Shown here in pieces: positions 1 through 22,365 of a stretch of DNA of 64,000 bases. Position 1 is the first letter of the stretch. Each line of letters starts with the position of its first letter. Below the pieces are notes generated by a model, which searched no databases, was not told the origin of the DNA, and was given only the letters and a program-made list of their open reading frames with translations. Origin of the DNA: Ciona savignyi (Eukaryota; Chordata; Ascidiacea; Phlebobranchia; Cionidae); assembly GCA_000149265.1 (NCBI GenBank), contig CH003041.1, forward strand, positions 791,175-855,174. Reading direction: 5' to 3'. A program made the translations under genes and the position numbers.

Positions 1-60
1 TTTTTATATTGAGACAGCTACGGGTTTAATGGTAGATCATTACATTGCATCTAGATATCA

Positions 61-10087
<10,027 letters not shown>

Positions 10088-13000
10088 GTTTTACGTATGA
10101 TGCAAAACTCGACCAAGACCTGTTCGTTTTAACGTTATGTCGGTAAAGAAATTCAGAGAATAGTAGTCGTCACAAAAATGCTAGTTCTATTCTTGAAACT
10201 GTGAAAAAGAAAACATTAGTTGGCCTGCGTATTTTATCACACAGGTATTAAGAATTACGGTTATAAAATAGACTTAAAAAGCAAAACATTTTGTTTTAAA
10301 AATAGAATTGTTGTTTAATAAAATAATAGTAGTTTATTTCTGATTAACATGAATGTAAAAAAATAATAACCACATTTTTTTAATTTTAAATCAAAAATTA
10401 CAAACACTCATTTTGTTCCACTATGACCCATTAATTTCGAATTACTTGAATAAAAATTTTTTATGAATCATTTCCTTTTTATTTCGAATTCAAATCTGGA
10501 TTCTACACACAGGTTAGCCCATACACCTTTAGATATTTCCCAACTTTAATAGGGAAAACCAGATTGTTGATACAAAATGAAAAAGTACAACGACGTTGAA
10601 CAACTGAGGAACTATTACGNNNNNNNNNNNNNNNNNNNNNNNNNNNNNNNNNNNNNNNNNNNNNNNNNNNNNNNNNNNNNNNNNNNNNNNNNNNNNNNNN
10701 NNNNNNNNNNNNNNNNNNNGGAATATTAAAGAATGATTTAAACTGAAGTATGATAACTTATATCAGTCAACAAAGCCAACAGAAATATTTTTAGGATTTA
10801 TACAAAATTAATTTCAAAGTTTGGAAAATTGACATAGACTAGGGAAAGAAAAGTGGTTCTAGATAAATAAATGTAACCAAGACAGTGCCCGTATGCTGTT
10901 ACTTGTTTATCTTTTAAATTAGTGTTCCCAAATAAAATATTATTAATTACATAATTGATCACAAAACAAAACAAGTGATATGTGCAAAATGACAATAAAT
11001 TGTTTCGATATATTACACGACTTATATTACACGCCTGTACGATACAGGGAAAAAAACAAAATGTATGACATTTCAGACAACCGCCTGTGTAACACAGTGA
11101 CAATAGCTATAAACTATCTAACGCCTCGAAATTTTCTCACTTGAAAGGTGTGATAACTCCGCTAAAAGTTCCGCTATCACACACAAGAACACCGGTAACC
11201 GGCGCAGTTAAAAACGTCGCTTGTGTACGTCATAATAGGAAAGCCGCCCTATCATGTGATTTTGTTCATTAGAGTGTGACAATATGGTACCCTGTCTTTT
11301 TAATGTGAATAGAATAAATAGAACCTAGTTTAGTTTAGTTTTTAATTTCACGATAAAAACATAAAGCAAAACGTTTAAGAAAAAATTAAAAAATCGAAAA
11401 AAAGCAAAGCGATAGTTGTTACAACACGTCTAAAAGCTAATTAATTTTTGCGGATTTTTAGAATTTAAATTACCCATCTACCCCGAGAAATCTCCCAAAT
11501 AGATTATGGCTAACCAATCATTAATACAATTTCATTATGCCTATATTACGACGAAAGCACAAAACTATTATGAATAAATATAAATTTTAAATACAAAACT
11601 TTATATAATATGGAAGAAAATGTCCAATCGAGTAAAACCTGCTAGTGGTGTTATAGCTAAGACAGTTTAAATCTGTGTAAATTGCTTCGGTTATTTAATA
11701 ACAGCCGATATTTTAAAACTGATGAGTAATATTCTTTATATAGTAAGGAAAGTTTGGTAAATAAAATAAACGTAGGAGAGAAAAATCGGGTTCAACATAC
11801 CTCAATTTAATACGGGAAATCCGTTGCAAATTCATAGAGGATTTCACTTCGTACAAAAAAGTTTTAGAATCATCATACCCACCATGAGCCACTTTTAGGG
11901 AAACCCCCAACACTCAATCGCACCCAACCCATTGATCAATATGCTTTAACTCCACATAGAATGAAATGAACTAATAAGTTGAATTTATTTAAATTTTAGT
12001 CAATATATAATAGATATGCAGTGGCACATTGTGGATAAAACATGCCAGGGAAATTCCTATCATTCCCAAGAATATATAAGCGTGTCAAACGTTTCTCGAA
12101 TTTTAGGTATTTTGTTGTCAAAGTTTTTAGTTTTTCAATATTTAAGAACTGGAAAACCTGTTCCGTCGCTTGTGTGCAGCGTGTGCGATCTTGCACAGAG
12201 CCGCACTTCGCCACTAAGTGTCCAGTAGGAATGACCGTAACGAAGCATCTTCTTCCGTACTGTACCGTACGTGTGTTCTTTGAAATGGCTTCCAGGCCAA
12301 TATCAATGCATAAACCCTTCCACTACGCCTCTAGTAACGTACCTATAAGGGATTCCAAACCCAGAGAGATGCCTGCGATAGGTGTCTTTGCCAGCACCCA
12401 CATCCTATCCCGAGTGGATTAATTTCCACATTGCACGTAGGGGACCACCAACTCGCACTAATTGCACAATTTTGCATTTTTTGGCTCACCACCAAAAAAA
12501 ACAGGCCCGGATGAACTAATCCGACGCATGCATCGTATACCATGTATTGCCATATATTTAAAAGGTAAAACATATATTTTTTGTGTGTAACGGACTAATG
12601 TTATAATACACTAATGTCATAATCTATGCTGCACTAACCCATGTTTAAAAAAAACCTTACGGGGGAAATATACTGCTTATGGTCATCTGTTTCAAATGAT
12701 TCATATACTTCGATATTTAGCCGAATATGCGGTTGAAGATACGGAACTTAATAAGTGTAGGCTGTAAGTTATATTTCCCGACATGACCTATAATTGTTAG
12801 TTTTGCATCTACCAACATAGACTTAAAGAATTTGTTTCTCTTTCTTAACTAACAACAGAAATAACTTTTAATGTGTTTATCCGTATAAATGCAGGCTCTT
12901 TTCCAATTTTACTTCAATTGAATCCCTTTATGCGATCTAGGCTACTCGTGCAGGTACGCTAAACGGGGGAGCATCACATAAAGTGATCTCGTGGGTTGGA

Positions 13001-13723
13001 TTCCACCAAACTTTTATGACATGTGTAATCTCCTAAAGCCGAATTCCCCCCCCCCCCCCTCCCCTCAGTATTGGTGGCGTTTACTGCACACTTTTTTCAG
13101 GTATAAGCCAAACCAGCACATTTAAACGACATGTATTTATTAGCTCATTATCATAGTTTATTGTGTACTTTTTTGCGAATTTGTACTGATAATTCGACCA
13201 TGAAATAGAAAAGAATCCTCCCATAGAGTAAACATCTTCAAAAAGTTTGTTGACTTGATTGCAATTTAAAAAATGACTGATGGTATAATTTACAAAATCA
13301 GAAAACCAATTGAAAGTTTAAAAATTATAATCTTTTTTCCATATTATTGTAAGCTCAGCGTAATCTGGTATATATTTAACCACATTTACTTCGTTAGAAG
13401 TGTTTTATCTTATTATACAAAAAAAAATATAAATATCTAAACACCTTTATAAGAGTACATGACGTGTTTGCTTTTCGAAATAAAGTATAAGAATAGCACA
13501 ATTCAAAATTAGTAAAATGGAATATACAGGAAAAAATACAGTTAGATATAGCAAATCATAATAATTATTAATAAGTTATAGCAAATCATAATTATTCGAA
13601 ATAAAGTATACGAATGGCACATAATTCAAGTTCAGTAAAAAGAAAAATACTGACAGAATACAGCTAGTTATAGCAAATCATAATCATTATGCAAAGGATA
13701 AATGGGGAAGCTGTAAAACCAGT
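10088..13723. other. Intergenic, upstream of clathrin; no gene recognised
   Basis: This stretch holds the clathrin 5' flank, a 100-N assembly gap (10620-10719), a run of fourteen C residues at 13046-13059 and short AT-rich ORFs without recognisable content. One exon-like piece on the minus strand at 11801-11891 ends in a strong GTATGT donor but could not be linked to anything. Confidence 0.5.
10620..10719. other. Assembly gap (100 N)
   Basis: Exactly 100 N, the usual placeholder length for a gap of unknown size. Confidence 0.99.
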
Positions 13724-15880
13724 TCAGTCTGAAGGTCTTATGGGGGTAAAAACAACACGTCGACCGTTTGTTGGTTTAGTTGCTGGGGACCTGCAAAATA
13801 AGGCCTTAATTTCAAGGATAGGAAAGAAGTGGCAGAAAAACTATTTTTAGAATATGATTAAAATTACAGACGGGCCACTTTTGTTAAGTCACATAATCCA
13901 CTTCAAAAAACACCGGCAAAGTGCATTAAAACTGTTGAACAGTAAGCGGTTGGATTCAATCCCTTCATCTATCGGTTGGCAATCCAGCGCGCAAAAGCTC
14001 AGCTAACCGACCGAACATATTACCGATATAAAAATGAATAGGTTACTTCGCTCCCAGCATTGGTTTTACCAGAGCCGCTAAAGAGTAGTGTGTAAGGTTA
14101 AGTAAGGCCTTCCTTTAATTTAGGTACAACCCATTAAACACAGTGGGTTTCGGTAATTACCACTAAGAGCCTTGTCCAAGAAAACAACCAATACTAGCTA
14201 TAGATAGGACCAGTAGTGTCAAACCTTAAACCATAAAAGTCTCTTCATTGTACCGCCAAATTTTTAGAAGGACTGTACAAAGAGAGGTAATAAAACAGAG
14301 ATGAAGTTTAGGGTAGTTATTTCAAAACTGGGGTGTATCAAAGAAACTTCGAAAATGTTTTTTAGTGTCAGTTTTTGACTGAACTTTATTTATGAAATCA
14401 AATTAGCAATATGTAAGCATCTAGGACTTTAGGTTGTGGATTATTCCTACATTTATTCCATAAGACTATTAACTGAATTTATTAGGACGGGGTCCGTAGC
14501 TACTATCCCATGAGTCCGTGACATCAAAAACGTTTGAAACCACTGCTTTAAGAAAGAGGTTAGCCCAGAATACGGCGCCAGACGATATTTGTTGCCTTAC
14601 CTGAATATCCCACCAGAGCCGCATTTAAGGAACGTACGACAATAGGTGCACTTCCTTTCTGTAAAAGATACATTTTGAACAACATCAGTTAATGAAAACG
14701 TGTTTAGTTTAGTTTTTTTTATTTTCCCCAAGTATTAAAAGATGGCAAATGAATTAAATCATGGCACAGGAACAGAAAAAAAGACAAACAAGCAAAAACG
14801 AACAGTCGTTGTAACTCGCCATTTAAAAAAATGATATAATTAAATTAATTTAGCGAAACCTAAGCAAAAAACAAAAATATGCAAACAAAATTTAATGAAC
14901 ACCTAACGTTAAAGAGCCAGAAGAAGAGTGTACGGTAAAGCGCGACCAGTACTGTGTCCTATTAAAGAACGACTTACTTATTTTCCGCGTGCAGGTTACA
15001 ATGTATTTCCGTGTAGCACGATTACGCTTGCATAATCGGATGCACATTCGTGGCAGAGCACTTTCTGTGAACAGAATATATAGGATATTTATGTTTTTGC
15101 TGTGAGTGGGAAAACGCAAGGGGTGTTAACACAGCATTTTCCAGATTATCTAGAGAAACGTTAGAAAGCATTTTAACAGCATGTGCAACTTTCAAATTTC
15201 CTCGCACCCAGCGTTAATGTACGAAGCTTTTACGTTTTGTTGTGATTGATTGACATGTCCTTCAATTTTGGTGGAACCCATTAATACATTCGGTATCGGC
15301 GAAGTCCGCTAAGTGACTTGTGTAAAGACACAACCCACTACCTACTGGGCAGAAAACGTTCTTGTTTAAAAACAAGCCCCAAAAATGTTGTCATTTTCTT
15401 TTAGCGAACCGGTAGTTTTTGTAAAATACTGCTACAACAAAAACTAACCAAAACAATTAAGTACGAAAAAAGGGATTCCTTTTTACTTAAAAATAAATGA
15501 CATTGATTTTAACAGTGCGTTTTTAATTGTCAATGAAACTTAAAAATCTAAATTGCTGCGATAAATTCAATATAATAAGCAGAATCGTTTTTAGTTATTT
15601 CGTAAAATACGGTAATTAGCAACAAATAATTTTCGAAATATTTAAACTTAATCTTCTTTTTACCCGGCTTAGTTTCTATCCACCATCGGATCTTTACTAA
15701 GTCCGTTTATTTATATATAATGAATTGGTCCCGTTAACCATTTGCGCACACGTCTTAATCGTATTTAAAAAATATATTTTTACAAAATAATTGTTAAATT
15801 CAGAGGTTCTAATTACCTGAAGGAGAAATTGTAATCATCATTACCACAAGTAGCAGAAACGCTAATATCAGCTTGGCCAT
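13724..15880 (-). CDS. Three-exon gene for a small secreted cationic Cys-containing peptide
   Basis: No family is recognised. Exons on the minus strand are 15817-15880, 14601-14658 and 13724-13790. Every border is GT-AG and the phases fit (1, then 2), giving 62 codons plus stop. Exon 1 encodes a classic signal peptide: MAKL, then a run of Leu/Val/Met/Ile, ending TISPS. Exon 2 carries three cysteines spaced C-x2-C-x5-C in KCTYCRTFLKCGSGG. Exon 3 encodes a basic tail with NGRR, which could be a dibasic processing and amidation site, and ends IRPSD. The mature part (about 41 residues) has nine Lys/Arg against two acidic residues. A TATAAA-like sequence lies about 115 bp upstream of the start. 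Each exon is too short to be seen as an ORF, so the model rests on splice sites and phase. It could be a host-defence or signalling peptide; that is inference. Confidence 0.62.
14110..14213 (-). repeat. Diverged tRNA-SINE fragment
   Basis: Matches the SINE middle and head in reverse: TTTAATTTAGGTACAACCC, then a GGGTTTCGG... and TTGTCCAAG stretch. Old copy. Confidence 0.6.
15078..15352 (-). repeat. Diverged tRNA-SINE copy
   Basis: Starts with the tail motif TAGGATATTTATG, includes GTGGGAAAACGCAAGGGG and ends in the AACCCATTAATAC ... GACACAACCCACTA head region. The centre is replaced. It lies in intron 1 of the secreted-peptide gene. Confidence 0.65.
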
Positions 15881-16326
15881 CTTCTTCAATTTTTACAGCA
15901 AACTGCAACCGATTTTTTTACCGAAATCTGTATCAATTCTAGCTTTACATGAAAATGCCATTCACATTTATAGTTTTATTGGTAAATTGACAGAACTCTA
16001 TATAAAGAAGTCGCAGTGAGAAAACAAGGCATCGGAAGTTATAAAACGTAATACAAATTCAAGAAAAATCCAAATCCATACAAGATACGTGTTGTTGCGA
16101 CCTTTCTTACGGATATTGGCTTCAATTCAATCAAATCTTTCCATACAAGTACGTAGGTTATAACCGCATTTACGTATAGGCCGCCTCTGTGGAAAGCACA
16201 CTCCATACTCAATGCGCATGTTATTTCATTTGTAAAGATATATATACATGTTGTACCTTCTGCTTTGCGATATAGAATGTTCGCAAAAATCCTAGGCGTA
16301 TATACGGCATCCATCTTAAATCTACC

Positions 16327-16465
16327 TGGATAATCGGGTGGAATGTCCTGATCAATTAGCTTAAGTGGGTTCGTGCGTGGCCTTACAACTAAAGGGTTTC
16401 AGATTCGAAACTGATCACGAGCTAGTCGGTTTTGTTCTTGGGCAAAGTACGTTGTGCTTTCCGCG
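16327..16465 (+). repeat. SINE head, left arm of an inverted pair
   Basis: tRNA-like head and linker (GTTTCAGATTCGAAACTG, GCTAGTCGG, CTTGGGCAAAG). It is the inverted counterpart of 16790-16930, so the two arms can fold on each other. Confidence 0.6.
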
Positions 16466-16567
16466 GTATCACCTCAGTGGACGATTTTAGAAACAAAATC
16501 CTCGATATGTACGAGCTTCTCTTGATAAAGTCATTATTTTAAATTTTGCAAATAAGTTTGTACTTTT

Positions 16568-16912
16568 GATAGGATATTCATATTTATCCACCTGAATGGG
16601 AAATCGCAATGGGGTTAACACACGACCAATCGTCATGTTTATCCCCGTGATTGAGAAAAGAAAAGTGGCATTTACACATTGACAATCGTCAGAATACGAC
16701 ACGGCTACCATAGGGTTACAGAAGCTATTGTAGTGTGTTGTTTAAGATTAAGACGTTCCTTAAATTTGGTATAACCCATCATCCCACTGGGTTCAGGCAA
16801 AGTACCTTGTGCTTTGCCCAAGAACAAAACCAACTAGCTAGTCATCAGTTTTGAATCTGAAACCCTTTGGTTGTAAGGCCACGCACGAACCCACTAAGCT
16901 AATTGATCGGAC
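16568..16912 (-). repeat. tRNA-SINE copy, reverse orientation
   Basis: Runs from the GATAGGATATTCAT tail, through the body, to the tRNA-like head. Moderately diverged, longest of the left-hand copies. Confidence 0.75.
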
Positions 16913-16939
16913 TTCACCCAAATCCAGGTAATTTAAGAT

Positions 16940-17143
16940 AGATGGCGTAAAACCAATTAACAGACTTATATGTTTCGCTGTACCTACCGAGTGACCCACT
17001 CTTAGTCACGGTATTTAAATTAGTGTTTTGCTGAGTAACAATGGTGGTGATTCCCCAATGTTTGTTTGGTTGAAAGCAGCATGTGATAGTCTGCGCGCCG
17101 GTGTTCTCGATTAGCTGTGAAGTTTTGTAATAGTGGAGCAGTG
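16940..17143 (+). repeat. 204-bp direct repeat flanking the LINE (copy A)
   Basis: From AGATGGCGTA to GTGGAGCAGTG, closely matching 22589-22792, with a long shared core around AACAATGGTGGTGATTCCCC. Both copies directly follow a reverse SINE, so the true unit may be SINE plus this segment. Confidence 0.8.
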
Positions 17144-17387
17144 GTACTAAGTTAATCGCCTCAATTGCTCAATACAATTGATATAAAAAACTACTAAAGC
17201 TTTAATAACCGAACCACAGAAGACAGAAGTCAAGTCGAGGAGAAGTTTACGCAGAAAACCTCAATGTGACCCTTCGGCCGTCAAGCCCTATCCGCTAGAT
17301 GGTGCTGCCGATACAGTATTGTGTTGGTTGTTAAGTATAGGGTAGAATCATTTTACGATTTGCACGGCTAGCGTGCGGGTGCGAAAA

Positions 17388-18724
17388 ATGGCGGAGAAAG
17401 CGTATGCATCGATTGCACACAAGGTCTCAGAGTTAAAGAGGCCTAACTGCTTAGCAGCAAGAACGTTTAAACTGATGTCAGGGTCGGAATTATGTGACCT
17501 TATTAAAGAAGTGAATTTTCCGGTGGAAAAGCTGAAGGGAATAGCCGAAAGAAAGGGGAATCTAGTGGATTTCACCTGTACAGACCGAGAAAGTGGTAAT
17601 GAAATTGGCGGATATGCTACAAAGAAACGAAAAGATCAAATTTGTGCGATTGTATGAAAGCTCAAAAATCAATATAGCTATTGGATGGGTACCAGTGCCA
17701 CTAAAAAACGACGAAATTTAAGGCCTTTTTTGAAAAGAACTACCTTCCTGTTCACAACGTACAAAGCAAACTCAACAAGCTAGGGCTCATATCTGGTATG
17801 AGAATATTATCGGTGTCAAAAGAAGATTTAAATTTAAACCCCATACCGAGCTATATTAACATCAACGATTTTGAATTGTATGTGACATATACCGGCCAAG
17901 TTCGCACATGTAAATATTGTCAGGAGCCAGGACATAAACAATCCGAATGTAAAATGCGCGAATTGGATTTTCCTAAACTGGAGAGCAAAGCAGTTGAAGC
18001 CAGCACAACGATCCCCGAGAACAGCCCTCGAGCACGTGTCGGTGCTGCACAGACTGATGGCAAACTTGTTCAAGAAGCAAGCCTTGCTGAAGGCACTCAA
18101 TTCCAACACAATCATGCCAAAAAAGACGCCAATTCTGGCCTGAAAGAAATTAAAATATCGCAGGAAAACAGAGGAAATAAACGCGCTCTTAGCAGCCCTG
18201 AAGCGGTTCCCTTGTCGGCAACAAAATCAATGAGCCTCAACGTCAATAACATGGAGGTCCGATGTCCTAAATGTAACCGAGAAGGTCTAATACAAGAAGA
18301 AAACAACAAATTTCATTGTTTTAACTGCGCATCAGAATACAAAGTTGCCAAACCATGTTGCAATATCGACGCTCGCTTTTTAGTCGACACGTCCCAAACC
18401 ACACCCAATTGTGCAGTCTGCAGGGAGCGTATGCTAATATTGCCCTGCTGTAAAGAGTTCCAACCCGAGCTGAAGAAATCAACACGTATAGTCAGTTGTT
18501 TAACCTGTGATGCCGACTCAATCATCTGCGCCTGTGGCACACTCAGTATTGAAACGTCACCTGGAAATTATAAAGATTGCAGCAACCCAGAATGTAAAAA
18601 TGTTATATTCTCTTGTGTTTGTGGATATGCCGGGAGCGAATGCAAATCAAAAAAACCATCCACGAAATGTCGCTGCGGAGCCGTATTCAACTGGATAGAC
18701 TCGGGAAGAAATGCTACATCTTAA
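17388..18724 (+). pseudogene. LINE ORF1: gag-like protein with CCHC knuckle and long Cys-rich tail (frameshifted)
   Basis: ORF1 proteins of this kind bind the element RNA. Reading starts at MAEKAYASIAHKVSELKRP. It leaves its frame between about 17600 and 17640, continues as KFVRLYESSKINIAIGW, meets a second shift at about 17719 (one extra T in ATTTAAGG), then stays open from about 17720 to 18724. A zinc knuckle CKYCQEPGHKQSEC (C-x2-C-x4-H-x4-C) follows the motif YVTYTGQVRTC, typical of ZCCHC3-like LINE gag proteins. After a low-complexity linker the last 155 residues hold about ten CxxC-type pairs (CPKC, CFNC, CAVC, CLTC, CSNPEC, CKCRCG-like). I do not recognise this tail from other LINE ORF1 proteins. 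Confidence 0.85.
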
Positions 18725-18733
18725 AGGATATTA

Positions 18734-21700
18734 ATGGCGAGCCGTTTACAAATTGCTTCGTTCAATGTGGCAGGAATTAGAAATAAGAAAAACCGAAGAG
18801 CGATATTCCATTACCTTAAAGGTAAGAAATACAATATGATTTTGTTACAAGAAACACATTGTACAAAAGAATGTGAAAAACAGTGGAAATGGAATGGGGA
18901 GGTGAAATAATTTTCCCAAATGGTACAAATAGATCCCGCTGGGGTGGCTCTATTAGTACCTAAAAGTTAAAAGGTTAATATTAATGACACAACACTCGAT
19001 CCCGAAGGAAGGACGTTGTTAGCCAACGTCACTTTAAACAACATTACCTTTACTGGGGTATGTATTTAAGCACCATAATAAATTTGAAGCGAAATTTTGG
19101 AAAACTCTCACGAACAACCTAAACAAATATAAAAAATGACTGACATAATTGCCGCTGGAGACTTCAACACAATAATCTCCGATGAATTAGATAAAGTCGG
19201 TGGAAGCGCGCTACACCATAATTCACAAGCAAGAAGACATCTATCTGAGATAATGTGCCATTTTCAGTTACTTGATATATTTAGAATACTTCACCCAGAC
19301 AAAAAACAATTCACAAGATTATCAAAGTCTTCAGTAGTCGGAAGCCGAATAGACTTTATTTTATTGTCCCAAAGTATAGCCGGTAGAACAATTTCGGCAA
19401 GCATTGTACCCAGTGTTCATTCCGATCATCAGATTGTCACAGCAGAAATTTAAACTGATGAACGAGACCGAGGTCGTGGTTACTGGAAATTCAACAACAT
19501 GTTGCTTCATGACGAAAATTTCGTCAACCTGATTAAAGACAAAATCTCAGACTTTAAATTACACAATGAGAATTGTGGGGTTTCACCAGGGACTCTGTGG
19601 AACACGTTGAAGGCTGTTCTAAGGGGCCATTGCATTCAATATAGCGCAATTAAAAAACGAAAGAACAGGAAAAAACAACAACAACTAGAAAACGCCCTTT
19701 CGTTAACGTCAAGTGAGATAGCAAATGCAAATACCAGCGAAGCGGTTACACTGGCTGCAACGCTAAGAGCAACTCAAATGCAACTCGACGAACTTGCCGA
19801 CCTAAACAGCAAGGGGGCAATGGTCCGAAGCCGTGCAAGGTGGGCCGAGCAAGGGGAGAAAAACACGAAGTATTTCTTAGGACTAGAAAAAACCAACACT
19901 AGCAAAAAAGTAATACGCTGTCTCAACACGGAACAGGAATCAATATCGGAACCATCGAGGATATTGGAGTCATTGCACAATTTCTTCCGTGACCTTTATG
20001 CACCTACTACTGATAACATAACGAAAGTGGATTTTGATAAGTTCCTTAAAGTTCTAAGGATTCCTAAGATTGCTTCGGACAAAAAAGAACAATGCGAAAA
20101 CGAAATAACTGAAACTGAATGTTACACAGCACTACGCAACATGAAGAACAATAAATCGCCTGGTCTTGATGGCTATACAGCTGAATTTTACAAAAATTTC
20201 TGGAAAGACATAAAAGACATTTTTATGAAAACTGTAAGGTGGTCATTTGCGCAAGCGAAATTGCCAGATTCGTCAAATACTGGGGTTATAACTCTGATTT
20301 TAAAACCGGGAAAAGAAGCAGCCTCTACAGATAGTTACCGCCCTATTACTCTGCTTAATGTGGATTACAAACTTTTGTCTAGTGTGATTAACCTACGGCT
20401 CAAAAAGTTAGTTCCAGATGTCATCGGTCCAACGCAAAATGGCTTCATAAAGAATCGGCAAATAGCCAACAGCATAAGACTTCTATTCGATATAATGGAT
20501 TATGCAGATACAGCCCGTGTGCCCGGAGCACTGCTTGCACTGGACTTAAAAAAAGCATTTGATTCGGTAGGCTACGCTGGGAATATCTCTTCACCACACT
20601 GGAACACTTCGGAATTGGACCAAACCTAATAGCCTACACATGATCAAGACACTGTACAATCAAGCAAGAGTAATAATAAATAATAACAACTTATCGAATC
20701 CATTTCCGATTGATTAAACGTGGCGTGAGGCAGGGTGATCCTCTCTCTCCAACACTATTTTTATTTGCTATCGAAACATTGGGTCTTGCAATTCAACAAT
20801 GCCAAAACTTACAGGGAATATCAATTGGAAGCTTAAGGTTTAAAGTGTCGATGTACGCGGACGACTCTCTCATAATTACGAACGGTTCACGAGAAGACAT
20901 CGTAACAAGCATGAACATTTTGGATCTTTATGGTCATTTATCAGGATGCAAGCTAAATACCAACAAATCATGTGCTTTTTACATCGGAACTAAAAAAGGC
21001 TGTATACTCAAACCGCTGGAGGGGAAAACACTAACATGGCCATCAGACACCCTAAAATATCTCGGTGTGGTAATACCAATCTCGGGAAAAAAGCAATCCA
21101 TTTTCAACTTGAACTTCGATACTTGTATTGACAACATTAATAGGATTTTAAACATCTGGTCATCTCGCGGGCTAACACTTTTAGGAAGAGTTACCGTAAT
21201 TAAAAGCCTTGTAATTCCAACATTACTTTACAGAATTAGCAGGGTGCCAACAGACATACCAGAACCATTCGTACGTCGTTTAAACAAAGAGCTGTTTCGA
21301 TTTATTTGGGGCTCCGGTTGGGAAAGGGCAAAGAGATCTATATTAATAAATAATATTGCAGAAGGTGGAACTAACATGATTGACATACGGTCGTATATTA
21401 CTGGTCTCCGCTGTAAATTTATAAAACAATACATGAACCCTGACTATAGCGCTCCATGGAAAGATATAGAAACTTATCTAACCTCACAAGATACGCTAAA
21501 CATAATTCTTTCTTCCAATTTAGCATTACACAACAAAATTTACAAGACTCTTCTACCGCTACGCACCTTACACAGCAACGTAATGAGCTGGATGAAGATG
21601 ATTAGAAGAAAAGGTCAAATGACCAGAAACCAGCTGCCAATGGTTTGAAACAAAATCAACAAGTAAAGACTTCTACAACGCAGCCCTCGAACATGTTGTA

Positions 21701-22219
21701 ACGAAGCCTCGAAAATACCAATTGCAATGGGAACTGGAGTGCAACTTTAAAGATGTTGACGGCTCCTTCTGGAGTAATATATACATCAATACTTACAAAT
21801 CAACTATCGAAACACGCCTTCGCTCATTCAAAATTAAACTGAATCTCAGAGGCATTGTAACAAACACGCAACTATATAAATTAAAGATAATTGATTCAGA
21901 TAAATGTGAAATGTGCCTCACTGAGCCGGAAACACTTACCCATCTATTTTGTACCTGCATACACACCGTCAAGTTTTGGAACGAAACCGAAAATTGGATT
22001 GCTGCTAATTTAAGAATACCGCTTTCACTGAGCCACACGAACATGATATTCGGAGCCCCCGAAAATAACAGTAATTTGCTGAATTGCCTTATTTTATGTG
22101 CAAGATATATTATCTATCGTAGTAAAATCCAAAAAATAAGTCCCTTTGTAAATGCATTTATTGATTTTGTGGCAAATGTAAAACTTTCAGAAAAAAAAAA
22201 GTATAGTATAGAATTGTAG
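18734..22219 (+). pseudogene. LINE ORF2: endonuclease and reverse transcriptase (multiple breaks)
   Basis: The product would nick target DNA and reverse-transcribe the element RNA. The endonuclease start reads QIASFNVAGIRNKKNRR and MILLQETHC, stopping near 18909. Its C-terminal half (GDFN, HSDHQIV) is open at 19136-19453. An in-frame stop at 19451 is followed by the RT part to 20629, with KKAFDSV. A frameshift near 20570 moves the frame; RT resumes as RQGDPLSP and YADD (20710-21648). A last part at 21722-22219 returns to the first frame and carries the C-x2-C...H-x4-C motif in CEMCLTEPETLTHLFCTC. At least four inactivating changes are seen. Confidence 0.9.
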
Positions 22220-22221
22220 TA

Positions 22222-22327
22222 CGGTCGTGTGGCCGAATGGTTAACGCGACCGATACATATACCTACTCTTATACAAAAAAAAACGATTCTGGTGACAAGT
22301 CCAACATGGGTTCGAAACTAGGCTCAG
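22222..22327 (+). repeat. tRNA-like 3' region of the LINE
   Basis: Resembles a Ser/Leu-type tRNA gene: an A-box-like GTGGCCGAATGGTTAACGCG and a B box GGGTTCGAAACT, separated by an A-rich stretch, just before the poly-A tail. The acceptor stem is not clean, so I do not call a functional tRNA. It may be part of the LINE or a short SINE carried with it. Confidence 0.65.
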
Positions 22328-22365
22328 TAAAAAAAAAAAAAAAAGTATAGGGTAGAATAAAAAAA

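Larger units (their letters stand above)
17349..22342 (+). mobile_element. Full-length LINE (Tx1/L1-like) with target-site duplication
   Basis: A non-LTR retrotransposon of about 5.0 kb bounded by identical 16-bp direct repeats AAGTATAGGGTAGAAT at 17333-17348 and 22343-22358 (the leading AA may belong to the poly-A). It carries a zinc-knuckle ORF1, an ORF2 with apurinic-type endonuclease and reverse transcriptase, a tRNA-like 3' region and a poly-A tail of about 15. Both ORFs have frameshifts or stops, so this copy is dead, although full length. The clade call rests on ORF1 style and the C-terminal Cys/His motif of ORF2. Confidence 0.9.

Noticed and set aside
12042-12573. ORFs of 126 (plus) and 76 (minus) codons upstream of clathrin
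   Set aside because: Overlapping on opposite strands, no recognisable motifs, no convincing splice partners.
22222-22327. Functional tRNA gene
   Set aside because: A and B boxes are present, but the arms between are A-rich and no clean acceptor stem forms.
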